64,000 nt of DNA from Rhabditophanes sp. KR3021 (Eukaryota > Nematoda > Chromadorea > Rhabditida > Alloionematidae), in the NCBI GenBank assembly GCA_963281155.1, contig CAUJLY010000005.1:2108001-2172000 (forward strand), in the 5' to 3' direction. Under the pieces are notes generated by a model. The model saw nothing but the letters and a program-made list of their open reading frames with translations, was not told the origin of the DNA and did no database searches. Of this stretch, positions 47,253-61,200 are shown in pieces. Position 1 is the first letter of the stretch, and the number at the start of each line of letters is the position of its first letter. Made by a program: the position numbers and the translations under genes.

Positions 47253-50200
47253 ATTAATATTTATTTGAAAAACTTGTACATAATGCAATCTTTCACTCTG
47301 TATATAAATAAAATATTTTCTGCAAAAATGTTTGGTAAAAATATTATTCTGAAAACAGCTAATATCATGGAAAGTTCAAGAAGCTGCAACAATTTTGTAA
47401 TTTTAATGTGATTAGTCTCAAAAGAACCGCTTTTGAAAGATGTCTAAAAATAAAAATTAAATACCTTCTAGTTTAAATCAAATTTATTAAAAAATGCATA
47501 GTTTGAAAATTACTTTATGAAATTTTTAAAAAATGATAGTATTAGTCTAAATTTTACTGCACAAGGACTATAACAGCAAATTCTCAAAAGCTATTTGACA
47601 AATCTTATGAAACATTTAAAATACGGCAAGATGAACAGACTTAAGAATTTAAAATAATTTCCTTACAAAAGTTATAGAGCATTTACAATAAGCTAATTAT
47701 CAAAAACATTAATTATTGTTTTTTTCTATACATCTATTTTTAAAGAACCGCAAAGGATTGTTTTGAATAACGGTATATTTCTCACAAATATAATTTAAAC
47801 AAAACTCTTTATATCCTTTACACAATTGTACACTCTTTTACATTTTTTTGTTATTCTCACTTACATTTTGGCATACGTTTTATTCCCAAATAAATAAATA
47901 TATCACATGGAAATTAGTTCACATATACCTTTTGTTATTTCTATTCAAATTATTTTCATTTAAAGCTTGTCAAATAGTAAGACTGTTGCCACTTCAATTT
48001 ATAAAAATAAAATTCTAATACAAATACATGTATACAACAACTCCGATTATTTTCCTTTAGCTTATGCTGCCATTCCCAGCTTAACAAATATATTATATAC
48101 ATTTGTTATGTCTTTCTTACTAATATTCGTTAATTCACAGCATTTTGTTTGACACCTTATGTTGTCTAATATTATTAAATGTACTTATATTTATTTCCGC
48201 CGCAATCCTGTTAGGGACTTGTTCATTCAAAAGTCTATTTCTCATACTCAAACTTTGACAAACCTTCTTAATATACGTGCTTAGACCTTTCGCTTTCAAA
48301 TTAGTCATATATTTAATAGAAGCCATGTGCAAAATATCCTAAAGTCCTGTCAAATTGCATTTTTCAAGTGAGAAACTTTTGCCCAAGTTTATATTTACAA
48401 GCATTAAACGGACAATCATTTTATTTAATACATTTTTGCTAAAGCTTTTGGCATCTTGTTACAAAGCATAAAACTGTCCCGACCATCGTTTTTTATTTTA
48501 TTTTTTGATCCTACTACCAAAACGTAATATAGATATCTATTTACCAAAATGGACATGCATATCTTTTTATTCATCAGATTAAATTTAATATATTCACTTT
48601 TACTCATTCTATTCTCTTATTCAATTATATTGAGACACACTGTTTAATTTAATATAAAATATATCACACAAACTACTCCTATAAAAGCTACATAAATTTA
48701 GTTAATACGCTTTTACCAAAAGTTCATGTGGCAACCGTGAAAACATAATATCGGCAACCTTATAAGTTTGGATATCCACCCTCTATAGCTATTCCATCCT
48801 AATTTTGATACCACAAAATATAACTCTTCAGCGAAAGCATCTTTTGGAGATTATAAGAATACATTTACTAAGACTAAAGCTCAGAAGTTTTAAATTTCTA
48901 TTAGATTTTTTTTATTTAAACGGTGTGCTATTTCGGACCATTTAAATTATGCAATTTGTCAAATTACAAAATGCTTAAAAACCAAAAGACATGAAATTTG
49001 AAGCCTTTAACTTGGGTACCTTCAACAATAATTTTATATCAATAAGTTGAGTCTTTAGAGTGCTTAAATTATTTAGTTTCCTTAATTTGTTGGTTTTTTC
49101 AATTTAATTTTAAGCTTATTCACTTTATATAAGAAGTGAATAAAAAGAATGCTCTTGCACTTATTTTCACATCGTTTTCTGTACTTTTATTAACTTCAAA
49201 TCACTCGTACTCTCAAATATATTAATTTCTAATTGAATAATTAATTTAAACTAAATTTATTCATAACAAACAAAAACCAGAAAGTTTTAGAATAAAAGTT
49301 TATCCACCTAAAATTTGTCCATCTGTTTAGCTATTTATTTATCAAAATACATCCTGTCTCGACTAAAAAATTGTCGCCTATTGAACTGGATGTTGTTAAT
49401 TTCATTCCTTGAATGAAGACATGTGTGCGCTTTATCTTTTTATCAGTTGTAAATAATGGTCTAAGGATATAGCTATGATAAAAAAGTTGAAAAAGAGGTC
49501 TGATTGTATTTAAATTTTTATATGTAGGAAAATGAAACAAAGACACACAACAAAAAGGAGATTTGAGTAAGTCTTTTGTTTGGAGGCTGTTAGCTGGGAG
49601 CGTAAATAAATCATTTTATTAATGCCATTTTGTCGACAATATTTGAAGACACATTCTTTCCTCTTAATTAGGAATTAATTATTCTGCCACAAAAATATTT
49701 GTTTATATGGATAGATAGATATTTATTGTTTATTATTTTTGAGAGCTTATCCTTTCACTAATTTATTTTATATAATGCTATTTTGTGACATGCGCAACCA
49801 TATCAACAATATTTTTCACCTTCTTTTTTAGTCAATTTAGCCATTTAGCAATTTTTAATATTTCATAGAGCTATCAATTTTACCAGAAACATCTTCTCCT
49901 GTCACTCACAGTCATTTATCAAAAAATAAATCTTCCGTTAAAAAGAATTTCAAATTCATTCCACCATACAAAAGTACTATACAACTTTTTATTGCCATAT
50001 AAAAAGATATATCATTTATATATCCTATTTATTATTAATAATTCACGGGCCATTCATACATTCATACTTTCATATCGTAATGTATCTATCAAATCATCTT
50101 CTCCACTAAGGTCCTTTCACTTCATTAACTTTTATTCATTACATCATCCCATATTTCCTATTATTCCTACTACTTTTTGTATTAAAATTAATCTTAGTAC

Positions 50201-52266
50201 GAGATTTCATTGAAATTGAGCAAAAATTATTATATTTAAACGACTAACCATTACGTCATCTCAATCCCTTCACAAAAAACAGCTTATTTACGCAATAATA
50301 TTGTGTTCTTCCTCACTATTTATCTCCAAAAAGCTGAAAATGGCATGATAGCACATTTAAAAAGAAGATGAAGTTTAATGAAAGTCATTGTTCATAATAA
50401 AAAAAATATGTTTTACAAAAGCAATTAACTATCAGTTAATTGTATGAGGAAGTGCGTGTATTTGCGATGCTCACAATTATAAATTTGTTTACTAAACTAT
50501 TTATAATACGTGAATAAATTAATAAATAAATACTTATATCCTTTAATTCTTTTGCTTACAGACATAATCACTTATTCGTCATCCTATAATTGAACAAACA
50601 AATTTCTATTACAACAATACTTATCAAAATTAAGTGAAAAAGTGAAAGTAAGTTGGATATTTTTTAATATATAAATTATAAAAGCAACAAAAGTAACACC
50701 GATAAATGATTGTTCATTTTCCTCAAAATGATTTAGCATTCATTAATAATAACCTTAGGAATTACAATCACTTTTAACTTATTTTCAACCTCCATCAATT
50801 TTAAAAAAAGATATGTCAGTGGCTTAAATTTCTTCGTTAATATTTTTATATTTATCTATCAAACATCCTTTTTGTGTTGAATAAACCATGGTTGGAGAAT
50901 AGTTGATTTAAGTGGATGTCGGAAATATGAAAGAGACGAGTATATAGATATTTTTATTAAAACTTATTATGTGTGTATGTTTATATTTATCATAATTCAA
51001 GAATATAAACTGATAACGGAACTTATTTTTGCATACACTTGAGGTTGTTTTGACATATTTTTTAATCTGATCTTAGTTTTTTTTGCCGAATTTAGACAAT
51101 TTGCTACGGTAGAAGTTTAATTAAAGAGGACTAATCAAACAATTTGACCTACTACAAATAATACTCATCATCAATGGCAAAATAAAAGCAATTTAGATAA
51201 GCCAAGTCAAATACTATTAGCAAAATTGCACTAGAGTGAAACCAGCACCATAGTAAAGTATTTTTGTCTAACAAAAGGTTTCCTTTAAAGCAAACATTAT
51301 AAAATGAAGTAGAAATGGAATTTTTAATTTGGGTGGAAATTACTTTTTTCCATAGTTCTCTAAAAATTGCACCTGAATTATGTTTGTCTAGGGATAGAAT
51401 AGAAACAGTTAGTATAAAAAGAGTTACCGCTTCTTTTGACGGCATCATCATTTTTGTCTTCTTTTTAATCGCTCCCATTTAAGGGTTTTTGCATTATTTA
51501 GTAATGATGATAAACTTTACCATTTTTGTGCTTACCTTTTAATATTCTTGACACTAGGTGTCAAATTTAATCAGTCGCACATTGATTTGTTCTGGTGTGT
51601 ACTTTATTATTATTTATTATGAAGTTACCATCTTTATTCTAATCATAATCATTTAGTCATCTAATTATTTGTAAGCTAGTTTGTTCATAAACGTTGAAAT
51701 TTGTTGCCTTTCATAAAAATTTAAAATTTATGCAAGTCATTTAGGCATATCAATTAATAATATTAAGAGCCGATTATGAATATTTAAGCGAATCTTCCAT
51801 TTATAATAAACATATACGCACACCTTTCTTTGGGCTCCTGTTTATTTGTATTATTTTTCCGATTATTGTTGGCTCTTTCAAGTGAATTTTTTCTATCTCA
51901 TGCTGGCAAATGAACCTACTTTTCTAATTTATTTTGCCAACAACTTTATCATATTTCAAGCGGTTTTTTATATACTTTATTTACTATCTTATAACCATTA
52001 TCACAATTGTGATAATCAATTCTCTAAAAAGTTTCTTTCCACGCAATTCGGTCACTTTTTATTTTATTGTACTGCAGCTTACATTAATCGCTAAATCATT
52101 TTTTAGATTCTCTCTTGCCATTTATTTATTAGAAACTTTCTTTATACATAAATGATCTTAAGCATTTATCGGTGTTACTACAATAATGAGTTGTTCTAAA
52201 AATTTTCCTGAAATAAAAATGTAACTATTGTCTGTTAATTTGTGCTCCTGTTAATTATTTATTTAG
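47253..52266. other. 5-kb stretch, probable 5' region of the protein kinase D gene
   Basis: No confident coding exon found. The plus strand is strongly C-rich against G (50101-50160: 18 C, 2 G), the same skew as in the introns of the downstream kinase, so part of this region is probably its first intron. A consensus donor AAGTGAAA|GTAAGT near 50649 could end a leader exon. A 108-codon minus-strand ORF at 51152-51478 starts coding-like (MMMPSKEAVTLFILTVSI) but has no other support. Confidence 0.4.
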
Positions 52267-55200
52267 CGATTACGTCGAAGACGTTTCTGAAATCAAGCCA
52301 AGTACACTTGAAAGAATTAATTTGGCATATAATGAAGTAAGAACAATTCATTCTGAATTTGAATCTGTCTCGAATCAACAAAAATACACAAACACTACCA
52401 ATCATTCATCGAAGAAAGCATCTTCACCGTCAAGTTCGCCTAATACATTTCCAAATTTTTCACATAATAGATTTTCATCTAATCCGACTAGTACTTTTAA
52501 AAACGTTATCTCAGCAATTACCCAAAACAGGATGTATGGTTTTTCATTTCAAATTCAATGCGGACTCTCCCGTGAAACTGTTTCAATTGATTCCACTGAA
52601 ATATCGTTGAAGCAATTGCGGGAAGAGGCTGTTAAATTTGTAAAGAAGGTGGTAAGTATTTTTAATAACTTAACTTTAATTCATTTATTCTAATTAACTA
52701 TTCAGAACCCGAAAAATAAATTGGGTGATAACTTATCTGATTATTTATTACTTTACCGACACGAGCAAACATCCGTTAACATTCTCCAATTAATCAACTC
52801 TAGCAATGATGTAAATGAAGGAACTCTTGTGGAGGTTGTCATCAGCCGTGAGTTTATTTATAATCCCTTCAAAAATGAATTACCTTTATTAAAAAATTCA
52901 GACCTTTTTCATAAATTGAATTAAGAAAACATGCCCACTTTATCCCTCATATTTTAAAATTACAAAAAAAGGTCCAAAGAAGATGACTAAAAAGAGAAAA
53001 GCAAAACACTTTCCCTAACTTTTATAAACATATTTTATTTATAATGCACACTTTTACCACCCCAAACAACTTTTTTTGTCCTTAAATTTAGCGCCTAAAG
53101 ATAGTTCTCAAACTAATCATGTCTTGTGCCCCCTTTATTATAAGATTTCACTCATTTAGATGGATATATATTTTTCACGAAACATCTATAGATACATATA
53201 TTTATTATAAATGTATCTTATTTTCATATATATTATTGCGAAATGACATCAAAATATTAAAAATTATTAGCATTGTCCGATGGCAATATATGTATACAAA
53301 AGTAGCCATAGAAATTAACCACCAATTTCTACTTTATTGCAGCATCTTTTTTGGAGTGGATACTTTTGTTAGTGAGAGTTTATGTTAGAGCACAAAAAAA
53401 AGTATTTTACATTTATATGAATTTATATGTATATACCGATGGCACAACAAAAATAAGCATATATACTACCCAGTCAATAGACCCATCATCATTATAGGCA
53501 CTTAAATGGTTATATTTAAGATAATGTAATGTATATTAGGAAGAGGTTGCCTCATAACTTTACAAAAAAGGAAGATGCTCTGGACGTGAGTTTGAAGATA
53601 CTTTGGAAGCTAGTTTGAAAGTTAGCTTGAAACTGTTTTGGAAGTTAGTTTGAAACTGCTTCGAAAATTAATCCTAAAGTTTGTCCAATTTCCCTATCCC
53701 ATATTTATTAAAATTGGTGTGTTTACATAATTTGAGGTTTAAGAATACTCCCTAATTAGTAGTTTCTCTATAATTGTAAGTTCTGCCATCATAACTACAA
53801 CATATTGCCAAACAATTTTCCTTGTGTATAGTGATATCCCCGAGATTAGCGTGAAATGAGATACATAAAAATAATATCCATCTATCTATACTTATAATCT
53901 ATCCTTTTAGCCAAAAAACAACTCTTTCTTACAGTTACATTTACATTTAACTTCTTAACTAATTTTTGTACTACAATTAATTGTTCTGTCTACTATTTTT
54001 GCATTATTAAATACAATAGTTGCATTAAAAATTATTTCCTTGTATTTATGTAGGTAAGTGTTCCTTCTTTTTGAAAATGATTTTTGTGCATACACAAGAT
54101 TTAGTAATTATAATTAGGTAGTATATTTTGAAAATACAAAAATTTGTTCCTTATTTGGAATAACTAATAGTGGAATATATTGACGCGTTTGCTTACGTAA
54201 TTTAACCAAACATTATTTTCACTTTATCTTATTTTACTTTAGTGCTATCCCGCTGGCTATTCAAAGTTCAAATTTAACATTTAAAAATTTAATCATAAAC
54301 ATATCCATCTTGTTAAAGTTTATTTGCAACAATATTATGCAAGTCCGAAGGGGGTCTGAAGGTTAGATTTGTTACAAAATTATAAATTAATTAAATTGGA
54401 TATTGTTTTAATTTTTTTGATTTCAGCTTGTCCACAACATGAAAGACTTGTCGTACATCCGCATACTCTTTTTGTCCATAGTTATAAGACTCCGACCTTT
54501 TGTGACTTTTGCGGAGAATTATTGTTTGGATTGGTGAAGCAAGGATTGAAATGTAATAATTGCAGATTAAATTATCACAAGAGGTAGTTTGCAAAGGAAT
54601 CAAAATAGCTGTTAAAGTTAAAAGAGGGTTTAATAATCAAATTTAGATTTTATTGTTGGGTCCTAAATTGTGGCAACACAAGAGAATCAGAAAGTCTTTA
54701 TTCGAGGCGATATAAATACAAAATAGACAATACAATAGGGTCAAACAAAAAACTGTAGACATAATTAGAGGTATTAAGTCAGAAAAACCCACTCCAACTC
54801 TCCTTGACACTTTGGTTTTGTCCTATTCCTTCCTAAGACTAAGTTTGGCTAACTTACAACCTAAAACAAAACACAATATAAAATATGAGTACAATGATAA
54901 ATGCATGAAACACATCTTGATACAAAACATTCGACAATAAATACGCACACGTTTAATGCTACGTTACATTCTTCATGGCATGTAGAATAGTGACGTATCG
55001 CTTTGTGAACTGCCACTACCTAGCATGCGACTGACATTTACAAAATAAGATCACTACATTGTGTATCATTAAATTCATAAAACGTAATTTAGTAACCAAA
55101 AGTTATTACTGTATCAAAATGTTTTGATTAAAATTATTCGTCGGTGATCATTTGGAGTTCAAACATCTTTTAAGCCAATATGTAACAACTTGATTGTGGT

Positions 55201-58200
55201 GGCTTGTCCGAAACTTAAGCGATTGGTCATTATTTAAGATGTTTGGCTTACCATCACTTTTCGGAGCTCCTTTTCTTCCAATAGACAACCTCCTTTCATG
55301 GGGGATGGGTAGCACTTTTCCAGATGCCTCGTAGTTCACCTGTCTCATTACAAAAGGCAATGCCATTTCATCTTTATTTCTCTTAAGAGCTTTCTTGGCA
55401 TTGCCTTTCTCCATAGTTTAACTCCAGTTGAGTGGGTGGACAAGTAAAATAAAGAGCCAACAATTAGTAAGCGTTATAATTTAAATAATAATACAAATAC
55501 ATTAAAACATCGACAAATTTGAAAGTAACTAATATTAAAAATCCAAAAAATATTCTTTTGAAAAGAAACCTATAGTGTTTCTATAGTTTCCTTAACATTC
55601 ACACTTAAATGTATAATATAAATTATTAAAGATGTGCTTCCAAAATTCCTAATAACTGCAATGGAACAAAACAACGCAGACCATCAGCTATTCCATTATC
55701 ACCAAGAAGTTCTTCGGGATTCATTGACTTGACAGCCACTAATTCCACGATGAGTTCAGCGGTTTCATTCAATAATGTAGTTGGAGTTAAAAGTTTAACC
55801 CCTACCAACAACTCATTGTGCCAAGCTTTGTCTCAAGGCCGCTTAATAACTTCACCATCGTCGATGCAATTATCAGCGAATCCAGACATAAAAATAACTC
55901 CAGACAATGATTGTGGCGACGCAATAGGTGGTAATTATTTAGAAATGCCTCGTAAAGACAGATCTTCCTCATGGTCTGGGCGTCCGTTATGGATGGAGAT
56001 TGCAGATGCTATCAGAGTAAAAGTCCCTCATACCTTCCAAATTCATTCCTATAAAAAACCGACTGTCTGTCAATATTGCAAAAAATTACTAAAAGGTTTA
56101 CTGAGGCAAGGTATTCAATGCAGAGACTGTAAATACAATTGCCATAAAAAATGTGCAACTTTCGTAGCAAAAGACTGCAGTGGAAACGCAACCCAAAATG
56201 TTCGAGACTTATTCTCCTTTGCAAATGATTGTAAGTTTTATTAGACCCCTTTGTTAAGCATCGCCCATTAACTTAACTGTGTATCATGGATTATTTTTTA
56301 TGTAAAGATGAAAAGGAACAAAGCGAACAGGAAGATGATGGAGGAGTCACTTTAGGTGGTAGCAGATTTCATACCAAAGCAACCGTGACACCATCTGCTC
56401 CTTTGCAAGATACTAATAATTCTTTGGATAAAGATGATGACAGTCCAGAGTTGGTGAGGAAGCAAATGGATAACATAAGTATTGTTTCCGAATCACAGTC
56501 TCAGGTATGTTTTTTTATTTATTTTATTTTGTATTTTTTTATAGAACATTCCTTTGCAAAGAATCGTTATGTCTAAAAAACAAACTAAACGGCCAAATCT
56601 AAAAGTCATGAAAGAAGGGTGGGTGATTCATTATACTGATAATCATGCGATGGTAATTTGAATTTCTTTGAATCAATTAATAACACCGTTTATAGAAAAA
56701 GAAACACTTCTGGAGGCTTGATACAAAATCACTGGTCTTTTATAAGGATGAAACGTCGACTTCTTACTACAGGGTAGTTCATTATTCATCATACACTAAA
56801 TTAATTCATGTTTATTTCAGGAAATCCCTCTAAGTGATATCTTAGAAGTGAACATCGTTGATTCTGAGAATATTCAAACTGAACCTTCCCATACATTCCA
56901 AATCGTCACACAAAATATGAATTATTATGCATCAGGTAAGTACAAATACTAGTGATACACATCATCTAACGATAAATATAGCTTCTACTATAAATGAAAC
57001 GGTCAACTTTACCGTGATATTTAGTAAAGATAATTCAATAGAAAGTTTGTAAAATTTGTGAATGGAATGTGCTATATTAAAAAGCTTTTAATGTGTATCA
57101 TATTTAAATGCCTTGAAAATTAATCATCGTCATTGAATAACACATTTATTCTGTGATTGTTATTATTCTGAAACATTTTACTTATCCCTTTTTTAACACT
57201 CCCCAAAACATTCATTTTCAATTCATCTAAATATAAAAGTTCATTTAACAGTTGTAAGATTATTTATTTATGAGGAGAAGCGACTTATATTTTGTGTTCT
57301 TTAAATAAATGATTGGGTGAGAGTCGAAAAATTTCAGATCTATTTTTTAAGTTAGATTTAAAGCTTGCCTCTGGTGCAACAGAAGGTTGATACACATAGT
57401 TTGAGACTTCCTTTGAGTTGGGAAAAACGTTAAATCATATTATTTTGCAGACTAGTTTAGTAGTTTATTATTTGCCAGTGTTCATATATCAAAGATGACA
57501 TGAAATATCCTTTAATCAAAGTTCCTATTATTGTTGTTATGTGTATAGATTATTTAATGCAACTTTATCACATCAAAATCGTTATTTAATAAAAAATAGC
57601 ATTATTACTATTATTAATGCAATTTCTGATAGTATTAATACGAACATCCGCATTCAATTATTTCATATTTTGTTTCTAAACAACAAAATGCCTTTTGTAA
57701 AAGTGATTCACTTCAAATTATCTACCATGCATACAAAAATTGGTTTCACTTTCTCCTTTTTATTATCAATCTATCCATCTATCAAATAAATTGAATATAA
57801 ATACACTAACTTCATTTTTATATTTGTTTGCTAGTGATATACTTACTTCACAATTATCAGTTATAATAACATTAACATTGCTGGATATCCCCGTCATTTT
57901 TTTGATTCTTCAGCTACCCTCTTTAGATTTTTTAAATTAAAAATGTTATTAAATAGAAATGGTTAACAATTTTAACAATTTACCGGATGTCTCAACCTAC
58001 ACCATGATTTTAAACATGGCAACAATGAATTTATTATATCCTTTTATAGTATGCATTAGAAATAATTTGATTTGAGATGGATATTTGTATGTGATCAAGT
58101 TTTAAAATAATTTAAAACTTTTGTCTCTTATAACACATCTTTTTTCATTTGATTAGGTTTTTGATATGATCAATCACATATCCTATTCAGCCAGAATATT

Positions 58201-61200
58201 TGTTACAATGAGCAGAGATAAGCCTAACTATTTTTTGATCAATGTAACACATCTTTTTTATGTGTTAAGCTAATTTATAACTAAATACTTACAGCGGTCC
58301 GCCGCAATTACCTTTTCATTATTTTGGTGATTATTTGCTAAATAAAGACACAAAACAATATATATGCATGTAGATGATTGCAAATGTAGTGGACGTCATC
58401 AATCAACTCTTTTTACTTTATCATTTTTAATAACCTTACATTATAAAACCCATAAATTTAACTATTCACTGAAACTGCCTAAGATCGCAAAACAATGTGC
58501 TCTCAATTTTTAATTGGCGCTACCTGCCTTTTAGGCTATGACGTAGGAGCCAGCGTACACAGGAAGTTGTTACAATTTCAACCTAATCACTTACTATCTG
58601 TGAATCAAATTGCGGTAATTGTTAAAAAATTGTCATAATCAATTGTACGGCGTCATTATTCTGGTTAAATATTGCTCATTAACAAAGCTGAATTGATATT
58701 TTAAAAGTTATCGTGCTCATTCACCTTCTTCTGACAACGAATGATATTTATTATGTCCTACAAAAATAACTTCCTTATTCAAATGAATTTAAACTACCTT
58801 ATTTTGGTAGTAGTTATTTCTTTTAATAAAAAAGAAGTGTGATCTTTTAAGTTGTCAACATCTTTAATATTTTAAATTATATCGTTCAAAATATTTTATC
58901 TTTCAAAAGGACAAGATCATTTTTTAAACGATGTATTGTATTGTTAAGATCAAAAGATTACATCGAATTTATAATTCCATTCAAAAGGAGCTTTATTCAT
59001 ACTTTATAGTAAAGTTAAATGATTCATTTTACGTAATATGTATTATTTTTATTGCATATTATTAGTATGAATCATAATATCTTGTCCATAGGTTATGATA
59101 CATTACACACCTTTACAATAACGTCAAACTAGATCCTCTTTTTTGAAGTCTAATACAACAATAGCTTTACTTTTATTCCATGCTCTTTCCCTAAGCTTAC
59201 CTACACCAAAACCAGTTTCCAAAGGAATAGGATTTTTGACTTCCCATCACTATTACTTTGCTGGAAGTTATACACACATTTATTGTGCATATATAATAAC
59301 TTATTACATTTGAATATTTGTCAACAATTTCCTACTTTTTTATCTAAATGAACTAGTTGATAACCTCAAGAATTGCAAGACGCGTTCTTATCCTCTTATT
59401 TGAAACTAACAAAATTATACTTAGAGATAATTAGGAATGTATATTAACCTCTGAGGTCTCGGTGTTCAGTCCAATACGTGACTCTTGATACAAATACCTT
59501 TGATTAAGAAAAGGTAGCTAGTACCTCCTCATTTTGATTTGTTATAAAATGTTATATAAATACACAGTTGCAGAATATAATTTTTAATTGAATATTTGCA
59601 ACAACCATTTCCTTATAAATATCTGCTTTTTATGAGATGATTTATTACTACCCACATGAAATTATTCATCAAAAGATTCACTAAAGAATCACCAAAAGGG
59701 GCAATTGTACTATTAAGTTGTCCCACTTGATCATAAAATGTCGGCTTACCCCTTCTTCCTGACCTTTGTGGTGGCGTCTTGACACACGTATACAAAACGT
59801 AGTAAGAGTATTTGATTGCGCCATTGCCTGTCAAACAATACCTTTAATTGCTCTTTCATACATACAAGAGACTAATAAAGTGCGTACAAGGCTGGTGATA
59901 ACATTATCACTACTAGTTGTCAATTACGATAACAAAAGTTTTAAAACTTTTATCAACATTTTAATTGCTTTTGCTCTTTCTTAAAACTTAATTCAAACGC
60001 ACAATTAACTTATTCTAATACTATTATTTTTTACGAATTTTATAATCCTTATCAGGTTTCAGATCAATATTAAATATTATTATTTGTGAACACATCTATT
60101 TATAATACATATATACTTGTTTGACATCTGTTGATCTGATAACAATAACAACTGATATTGTTTGTGTTTTATAGACCAACCTCCTTAACCAAATGAGCCT
60201 ATTCTCAAAAAGCGGCCCATCAACGATGGTATGCTTTGATGAACTTCCTTTAATTAAATTTAAAAGTAAACGTCATATGAAAAGTTTATCAAAAGAAGAT
60301 TCACTAGACTTTTCACCTTCAATTGAAAGTTGTGATATGCATAAATGCGTTGTTCACGAAGTTTCCATAGACTCAGCTATAGGAAGTGAATCTAGTGCAT
60401 CCGGAACCTGCACTAATACTCCTTCGACTTCCTCTATCATAACAATTGATAATGATCAAAGTTATCAAATTCAGTATGTCACAACAAATGCCATTAAATC
60501 TTGTTTGAGACCTTCTAAGTGTCATTCTAACCCTATAGATAACAATCATAGAGTCAAATTTGCTAAAGGTTAATATTAAAATACTTGTTTACCCTTTTTA
60601 TCTTATTTATTTTTAGCTGTTCCAAATGTACCTAATGACAAATATACATCAACAGCAGCTAAAGTAATTCAAGTAGCTATTGAAAATGCAGCTGCATGGT
60701 CGGCTGCCATTAGGCAGGCTTTGATGCCTATTACTCCGCAATCTTCTACCAAATCAAGCAATGCAATAAATTCAAATGTATTTGATATGAAAGGTTATGG
60801 CAATTTGAAGCAATTGAAGGTTCCGAATGAAAATGGAGAAGTTGATTCGGAATCTATTATTAATGTGGGGATGAAAATTCGATCTGAACAAGAATTTTCT
60901 GAATTATACCAAATCTTTGTACATGACATCTTGGGCTCCGGGCAATTCGGAGTTGTCTATGGAGCAATTCATCGTAAGAGCGGTCGTCACGTAGCAGTAA
61001 AGTTAATAGATAAACTCAAATTCCCGTCAAATAAAGAAGCTGCTCTACGAACAGAGGTAGAAATTCTCCAAAAAGTCAAACATCCTGTAGGTTTACCGGC
61101 TTAACTAATATCAATTTTATTCTAATTTTAGGGTAAGTAAAGCACAGTCAAAACAAATTTACACGAAATAAGAGTTCCTGAATATCAAAACGTTTATTAA

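Noticed and set aside
51152..51478. 108-codon minus-strand ORF with a signal-peptide-like start
   Set aside because: Later part is random-looking and AT-driven; no promoter or splice evidence.
60175..60568. Reading 60193-60568 as an internal exon of full-length kinase
   Set aside because: Phase from 56935 gives a stop within a few codons, and it would interrupt the PH domain.
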